Shown: positions 57,616-64,000 of the stretch, piece after piece
How the letters are laid out: every line of letters begins with the position of its first letter
Position numbering within the stretch: position 1 is the first letter of the stretch
Source: Beroe forskalii
Lineage: Eukaryota; Ctenophora; Nuda; Beroida; Beroidae
Assembly (NCBI GenBank): GCA_011033025.1
Contig: WFMF01000142.1
Coordinates: 349,116-413,115 of the forward strand
Length of the DNA stretch: 64,000 nucleotides
Reading direction: 5' to 3'
Notes under the pieces: model-generated
Seen by the model: the letters and a program-made list of their open reading frames with translations, nothing else
What the model was told of the DNA's origin: nothing
Databases searched by the model: none
Program-made: the position numbers and the translations under genes

Positions 57616-57724
57616 CCAATCAATTCAGCCGAGTGATGGTCACGTGACCTTATCTTAACTATCACGTGACTTTACGACAACGCCTGCCATTGGTCGAGAT
57701 CTCACCGTCCTTCGATATGATTGG
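57616..57724. promoter_or_regulatory. E-box/CCAAT promoter-like cluster
   Basis: CCAAT at 57616-57620, GGTCACGTGACC around CACGTG 57641-57646, ATCACGTGAC at 57661, and ATTGG (inverted CCAAT) at about 57699 and 57720. Paired CACGTG and CCAAT boxes are common in animal promoters. No adjacent first exon could be identified. Confidence 0.35.
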
Positions 57725-59093
57725 TGGACCAGCCCATATAGATATATCTCACATTTAATGCAATATATTTGGATTTGCGAGCCAGGTGTGATTGTTCTCG
57801 CGCATATATAACGGATTCGCGCACCGCGAGCTAAACCCCCGGATTTCGTCATCAACTCACCACTGTAAACCTTGGAGGATGACATCACGCTCGCCCAGCT
57901 ACTCCTCACTGTGGGACACATAATATAAAGCTCGTGATAAATGAGTGATATATGTGCAATAGTAACTATAGTTTCATGGCTCGTGGGTTCCGTTACTGGT
58001 TTATACTGAGAGCTGTAGTTAGAGCTGTTTCTTTGGCGAGTGTCTCCGAATATTCTTTTACATTTTATTACAACAAGAGGCGAATCCATTTTTACAAGAA
58101 AGTGCAGAGAGAACTATGCACACTCGTAGTTTTTCACATTTGCAATCGAATAAAATGTTGCTCATTTCCTTAACAAAGGTATAGTAACTAGCTCCAATCT
58201 GCCACAGACTGTGAAGTCCAGAGTCTTTCTCATAGAGAATAGATCACGTTTAACCGGGTCTTTTAAATCATACAGATTAGGTTTTAGGACGCTGCAAGAA
58301 CCTCGTTATTGTGTAACCGTATATGTGTATTATGCCCCCGTTTAGCTTCAAACTCTCTAAGTGAGATAGTGTCATTCTATACTTTTCGCGTATTGATAAA
58401 AAATATTTAACCGACCGATACATTTGATCTTAATCAAGACTCTTTTTACTCGTGGCCCATTTAAGACCCTTTTTTACTGGTGATATTGACGAGATCAGTA
58501 ATTCCGTGGAAGTTTTGGCTTCGAACTCCCAGGTCTCCCATATTTCTAACATTCCCAGGTCTCAGCTGCTGTCAATATATACCCTGGTCATTACTGGCAT
58601 ATAATGGGCTAGATATCTGCCAGTAATTCAGTACTAAATAACGTAAATACTTCATACTACCACCCTGAAGTGCGTGAAGAGCAGTGGTTCTCACGGCACT
58701 CGATCACTAGCGGACTTGTTATCAGTGCTATAACACGACTTATTGACCGGGGGTGGTGACGTCATTATATTAGAGTTCACAAGGTAGTTAGGATGAGGTG
58801 GTCCTGCCTATTGTCATGAGACAGCACTTGTACCTGAGATTCCCACACATCTACCACCTCTATAGCAAGGGAGAGAGTGCTTGGTATTGCGATTAACACA
58901 GCGATTATTATATAGTGTAGTCGAAGACACAGTCATAACCCACAGACTAATATATATGGCCAACATTTAATAATCAGTTAATCGTGTAATAATTATTTGA
59001 CCAGAACTTTATATTATATAGTTACATGGACAATGACAGATCCGTGTTAGGTGGATATAACGATCTGTAGGCGCCACCACGTTGTTGAATCGC
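57725..59093. other. Low-copy non-coding stretch
   Basis: A 144-codon minus-strand frame at 57655-58089 has no recognisable domain. GGTGACGTCATTATATTAG lies near 58754. Confidence 0.4.
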
Positions 59094-59120
59094 CACTTTG
59101 GACTATGATGATGACGTCAC
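59094..59120 (+). promoter_or_regulatory. CRE-containing conserved motif, copy 3
   Basis: CACTTTGGACTATGATGATG + ACGTCAC. It is diverged, and the core reads TGACGTCAC. Confidence 0.45.
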
Positions 59121-60456
59121 CAGCACGGGTATTTCGTGTCTGTGGAATGTTTTAAATGGCAAGGCCAGAGTTATGAGGGTTGTGCAGGGGATCCATGACT
59201 GGGATTCAAAAGATGTGATTTTTACCGCTTTGGATCTCATGCTGTGGTGATGTGATCTTTGTTTTTTTAGTTTCAACCATGATATACCATCTGTTAACGT
59301 TTTAATCTTGTGGTTGTATAGTGTGATCGTGTTACCTCAATTTATTCAGTTGATCCTCAGTTGTTGAGAGCCTTAGATCAGTTTAGTTTTTTGAGGACCT
59401 TAATTTTGATAATTTCCTAGAAAATCCAATGAGAGCATCCTTCATTGGGAACGTCTGATGCGCCACGCCCACATTGCCAGCCCCTACATACCATACTGCC
59501 ACGCCCACCCCCTGATCTGCTCTTCACGGTCTATTTCCCCTGACATAGTTGTAACCTGGCGCCGATGTGGTCTCTGGCAATATCACAGGATCACCTCCTA
59601 ATGGGGGTGTTAGCAATTCAGCCTCGCCTCCCAGGCCCCATCCCCACCCTTTCCCTTCAATTATGTATATGTTAGATTTCTGATGTGGTGGACTCAGCGT
59701 CATATGTGTGTGGGAGATGTATAAATATTGAAATATAAAGCACCGAGAAAGACAATCACAGCTCAACAAGATGATCTCGGTGATCACTGATCACATATAT
59801 AATATATATTTATAGTTCCTTGTATATATAATGTCGTGTGATCTTGATGAATCCTTTTATCATTTAGATCGTGTTCTCTCTGATCGATATGGAGCTTGCT
59901 TATGAATATATTCAGGCCCCATGATCCATCATATGCCCCATGATATATAATATATTCCCCTGCCCTGATCTCGCCATGTTAATCGCCAGAGGATTATCCT
60001 TCATGGTATTATAGGACCACATATAGAATTATATCTTCAAGTTCACGAGGCTAGTTCGGGGCTTCTTTCTTCTTTATTATCTGGATTGCAATCCCGACCT
60101 AAGTTCTTCACTCATTGCTTCTTGGATACCCCCATTGCCCTCTTCGTGACATCATCAGGTTTGCCTACTTTCAAAATCCATATCATGCATTTTTATGCAG
60201 CGCAAAAATTCTGTTCTCCTACTAATAAAGCAATAGTCCATCGTTTCGATGCGTATTGTGCTGAAAAACACTCGGCCCCGCTTCGTCTCGGTATATTTCT
60301 GGGAACTCTGGGTCCCAGAAATAATAATGATAATAGTATATGCACATGGATTAGTCACACACTGCATTAATTCAAGGAGCTCGTGTGTCGTAAATGGTGA
60401 GGTGATCACATGACCCTCCACTCTCCACTTCCATTGTACCCCTGATCGCTGAAAAT
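59121..60456. other. Low-copy non-coding stretch
   Basis: No supported gene. Opposed open frames at 60086-60421 have no motif. Confidence 0.4.
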
Positions 60457-60642
60457 CACGTGACCCACGCGTAGCTCACGAGACTGTTTCTCCGAGAAAA
60501 GCGCTGACAATGCTTCCCTCTGATTGGTTGCTGCGGAACACGTGGTCGTGTGACGTCACTACCCACCCGTTGTCACGTGACAGTCGTAGTAACCACGTGG
60601 GAGCGTTAGCAACCACGTGACGTTGCTGCGGAGTGGCACGTG
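60457..60642. promoter_or_regulatory. Dense E-box cluster
   Basis: Six CACGTG hexamers at 60457, 60539, 60574, 60594, 60614 and 60637 within 186 bp. One is in GTCACGTGAC, the CLEAR-like context of MiT/TFE bHLH factors. TGACGTCA lies at 60551-60558 and an inverted CCAAT at 60523-60527. The gene controlled is unknown. Confidence 0.5.
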
Positions 60643-61036
60643 CACCTTGAATATATTATGATCATATCATGCTACACAAATGAAATTGCGGTCGCAGAAT
60701 TTCATTACAGGGATTAGAATGTACATTAATATTTATGCTCGACAACATTAAATATTATGTAGTCGTATGTTATATGTTCGATCTGACTTAATGTCTCTCG
60801 TTGTGGGAGAGCACATTTTCTTTTCTTCTCTTCGAATATTTATGTTGTAAGTCTTCGTAGTTCGTATGCTGTTTTCTATAATATTGCAAAAAATCTGTTT
60901 AAATATCTATTGTTTCAATATTATCTCAAAGTTGAATACTTGAATCTAAGGGCGCGCAATTCTGGTTCGTTATATTTAGCACTAACCGTAAGACCTTACG
61001 ACCAGTTAGACCAAATATCATGTAAGATAAAATGCT
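60643..61036. other. Non-coding stretch
   Basis: Nothing recognised. Confidence 0.4.
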
Positions 61037-61104
61037 CAAATGTCCAGTTAGATCAAATGTCCAGTTAGGCAAAATGTCCTATTAAGCCAAATGTCCTATA
61101 AGGC
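61037..61104 (+). repeat. 17-bp tandem repeat, 4 copies
   Basis: CAAATGTCCAGTTAGAT and three variants, in register. Confidence 0.85.
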
Positions 61105-61900
61105 CTCTGGTGCACGTGCTATGATGATACGGAACTTTATCTCATTCACTCAATATAATCTAAAATCATAACCTCTGTTCTTAACATCTGTGGTTTGAGG
61201 ATTAGAATACGCATCAGAAAGCGCTTATGCCAGTCATCAGTATGCCTTTTGACAAGATCCTCTCAATATTATCATGTTGTTTATTAAACGCGTTATTCCA
61301 CATAGAGATATGCAAGGACACATCCACTTCTCTACACATAACATCACATAATATCATAAATAACGTAAATAACACAACTTCAGAACTGCTCATTATTTCT
61401 CACCATAGCATCTACTCCCTATCACGCATTCAGTAATTCTTTAAAAGAAAAAGAATGCGATATATCAGCTGATAACAGGGGGCTATCTGGAGCACTGGAG
61501 CAGTAAACATCCTGAGCTTGAATATAATGAGTATAAATTGCCATACTCCATGAATTCCATGATATTATATGTGTATTATAATCTATCGATGCGATAAGAT
61601 AATTTATGCCTTTGATCCCCCTGCTCGGTCTACTGGCGGCAGCATTTCATCCTCCAGTGGGAGGTGAGGTAAAGGGATAATGCCGAAAGGAGGCTTGACA
61701 AAGCACCATCACTCGACATAAAAACAGCAATCATGCTCCTTCATAATGTATTCTCGTCACGTGGGGCCTCTTTCAGAAGAGTTTTATTTACCAGCATAAT
61801 GTGACTAGCTTATGCCTTGCAGGGGATAATATTTGTTTGCGCAATTCCATGGAATTATTCGGTGTGCTAAGAATAGGCCGTTTAACGTTATCAATGGGGC
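61105..61900. other. Non-coding stretch
   Basis: Nothing recognised. Confidence 0.4.
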
Positions 61901-61927
61901 ATTCTAAGCTATGGTAATGACGTCATT
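61901..61927 (+). promoter_or_regulatory. CRE-containing conserved motif, copy 4
   Basis: ATTCTAAGCTATGGTAATGA + CGTCATT, weakest of the five upstream of the core. Confidence 0.45.
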
Positions 61928-62158
61928 GGACTGCTGCATTCCAAACCTGAGCTTCTAGTGAGTGATTCCGAGGAACTTTCGTTAGAATTTCGCTGAATGA
62001 GACCTTAGAACAGTTGTTGCCATAATGTAAATTTATTTGATAAATTTTTGCGGGATGCCGGATGATTGGTAGTTGAAATTAAAGATACTAATTGCTTTTT
62101 ATGTCTTGTTCGTCTTGGATATGCCTCGCATAATGGGGGCTTACCGTCATCAGCGTAC

Positions 62159-62186
62159 CACTTTGAGCTCTGATAATGACGTCATC
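62159..62186 (+). promoter_or_regulatory. CRE-containing conserved motif, copy 5
   Basis: CACTTTGAGCTCTGATAATG + ACGTCATC, differing from copy 2 by one base. Confidence 0.5.
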
Positions 62187-62878
62187 TCAACCCCCAACTA
62201 ATACGCGCTCCAATATTTGTCGGACACGTGACAACCCTTTCTATGCTGCGGAATTTTTGCTTCCTTTCCGAAGAATTGATTTGCATGAAATTATGCAGTT
62301 GTTCGGAGTGGACGTCAGGTGAATAGCAAATAGGATATTAATTTGTCTGGCGAATATATTTTAGGTAGAATACCAGTGCAAGGTAGCAGTCCTCTGACCG
62401 CCCCTCGGCAGCAGTCCATGTTCATAAACAGAGGACCATGGTGCCAGCCAAGGGCTAAAACGCTAAGCGGGACATATGCTACAGAGCACCTGTCTTGCCC
62501 GGCTTTGAAGACCCAAGAAAAATATTTTCTTGCGTTTCAAAATAGGCAAAGTAGTATTCTCCAAAACTCACTCCGCAAAATACAGGTGGATGGAAGTCAT
62601 ATTCAAAGTGGTGACTGTTGAACTGCTTATCATATTATTAAAGATTGTCCAATCATGTGCTACTGCGCTCTACAAACCAACGGCCAAATAACCACTGTTC
62701 ACAAGCCGTGGTGCAGGGAGTCTTAAACAGGGATTTTATTGCTTGAACAAGCCTGTCTAGGATGGGGGTTTCCTTGGAGCTCCCGTCTTAAGCAGGTCTG
62801 AAACTGCTAATACGACAGCGTATACTGTTGACGGGGGTATGTCGGACGCTACAGTCGCCCTCAGCCTACTACACCATG
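62187..62878. other. Non-coding stretch
   Basis: A 92-codon frame at 62343-62621 has no recognisable motif. Confidence 0.4.
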
Positions 62879-62953
62879 TACTCTGCAGAAGCTTATAAGC
62901 GGGGGGGGGACGCTTATTTCGACCCCCTCCCGCCTATTAGCTTCTGCAGAGTA
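62879..62953. mobile_element. Tiny inverted-repeat element
   Basis: CTCTGCAGAAGCTTATAAGC and GCCTATTAGCTTCTGCAGAG are inverted copies around a G9/C-rich centre, with TA on both outer sides. It may be a very short MITE. Confidence 0.65.
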
Positions 62954-63148
62954 TTCAGTATGCCGTGCAGCTGAATCTTTGAATCGTGACGTGTCAGTTG
63001 TCACAGATGAGCTCAGGTTTTTCGCAACACTCTCCACTATGACATAATTCAGCATCCTCTTCCACTTTTTCCAAGCCAAGAATTTCTGTCGAACTTGTTT
63101 GACTACCTACCCGTTTTGACGGTAAACCATCAAACGATATAATTATTA
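62954..63148. other. Non-coding stretch
   Basis: Nothing recognised. Confidence 0.4.
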
Positions 63149-63424
63149 TTTTCCCAAAACCAAAAAGGATTTGGTTGTGATGGTCCGCGGCGGTTTTAAG
63201 GCGTTCTTTACTGTAAAACCCATGATATGAGAAAGAACGCGATGGTTAAAACTGCCGCAACGGCACTTTCTTGATGTATTAAAGTTACGTGAATGCTGTA
63301 TATTGTGACGTTGCAGCAGTTTTAACCGTCGCGTTCTTTCTCATATCATGGGTTTTACAGTAAAGAACGCCTTAAAACCGCCGCGGACCATCACAACCAA
63401 ATCCTTTTTGGTTTTGGGAAAAAA
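63149..63424. mobile_element. Foldback/MITE with ~112-bp arms
   Basis: 63149-63261 and 63309-63424 are near-perfect inverted repeats (TTTTCCCAAAACCAAAAAGG ... AGTTTTAACC) around a loop of about 48 bp. No ORF is seen. Confidence 0.88.
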
Positions 63425-64000
63425 TATCACCCTTTTTCTGTGCCCAGATATTGAAATTTGGCGTCAAATCGCGCGTAAAAATTCGCCTTACCTAGTATTA
63501 CTGATGACGTCACAATTACGTCATAAAATTAGATAAGCTATCTGAGACCCATTCATTAACACAATTGGGACTATGACCGACAACATATCCAAAGATGAAG
63601 TTCTGGGGTTGTCCCGTTCTCTCTCCACTAGCTTCACAAGTTTTGCCATTTTTTGGGATTTTTTTCGTGTCAAAGTGTTTCAAACAATCGCATATATCTC
63701 AAAGATGCTGGGGAGCTTAGAACTTTTCAACCACATTTTTAAAAAGTACATTAAATTTCCTTTCCACGCTAGGGAGGAGCATTTTTCCTATCTCGAGTCC
63801 TTCATACCGAAAAATTGCGTTGAAAAACGCCTATTTTGGGAAAATCGACATTTGAAATTCTTAGTTTTGTGACGTCATTATGACGTCATTATCGTGACGT
63901 AAAATAGTTTTAAGGGCATTTTCGCAAGTTCTATCCTTCTACTTTCCAACGCTGGGTCGATGAGCTCTGTATCTTTTACCGTTCGAGATATGGCCGTTTA
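63425..64000. repeat. TGACGTCAT-rich repeat-like sequence, runs off the window
   Basis: GATGACGTCAC near 63503, GTGACGTCATTATGACGTC near 63870 and the style of the text (ATATCTCAAAGATGC, CGCTAGGGAGGAGC) resemble 15753-16290. The similarity is by eye only. Confidence 0.4.

Noticed and set aside
57655-58089. 144-codon minus-strand ORF
   Set aside because: No motif, no splice or promoter support in the right place, and isolated in non-coding DNA. It could be a chance frame.
60086-60421. Opposed 88- and 94-codon ORFs
   Set aside because: They are mutually antisense with no recognisable domain; probably chance.
1-64000. tRNA, rRNA or snRNA genes
   Set aside because: I looked for B-box-like GGTTCGANTCC and common snRNA words and found no convincing structure. 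A covariance-model scan was not possible and could still find one.

Overview
The window looks like a repeat-dense stretch of a metazoan nuclear genome. It has no bacterial-style gene packing. It carries degraded non-LTR retrotransposons of the CR1/L2/Jockey type, Helitron-like elements, several MITE and foldback elements, a rhodopsin-class GPCR remnant, short spliceosomal-type introns and interstitial TTAGGG-like tracts. I cannot name the species. A marine or other invertebrate is an inference only. No complete protein-coding gene can be supported.

Layout. 1-13271 is satellite block 1 and 37838-47117 is satellite block 2. Both use a 16-bp monomer, GGGCCCATTCTCCGGA (15- and 17-bp variants are common), in arrays of about 10-60 copies separated by a nearly constant spacer of about 240 bp. 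The spacer holds a hairpin, a pyrimidine tract, an ETS-like CGGAAGTG, a TATAAA and several ACGTCA motifs. The long open frames on both strands of these blocks come from the 16-bp period and are not genes. Block 2 starts and stops at the same internal position of the spacer, so it holds a whole number of higher-order units.

13272-14904 holds a frameshifted GPCR fragment between two oppositely oriented copies of a short palindromic MITE. 14923-17820 has three tandem repeats (30 bp, 143 bp, 143 bp), a divergent two-copy repeat and a TIR element. 17836-21684 is a large foldback whose arms are 21-bp minisatellites. One arm was invaded by a 1,053-bp Helitron-like element, and the target reads continuously across the insertion. 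Two more Helitrons of that family sit end to end at 22695-23336, and another family is at 23363-23658.

25660-32533 is a decayed LINE: PHD-finger ORF1, then APE endonuclease and reverse transcriptase. Its RT is split by a 2,262-bp TIR element (28950-31211) flanked by a 5-bp target duplication. That element has no ORF but carries about 20 copies of GTTACAGGT/ACCTGTAAC at roughly 150-bp spacing, with orientation switching near its middle.

47118-64000 is mostly low-copy non-coding DNA. It contains a nested MITE, two candidate exons in matching phase (49912-50192), a decayed ORF1-like sequence (53390-54376), five copies of a conserved motif ending in ATAATGACGTCATC, two E-box/CCAAT promoter-like clusters and a long hairpin element at 63149-63424.
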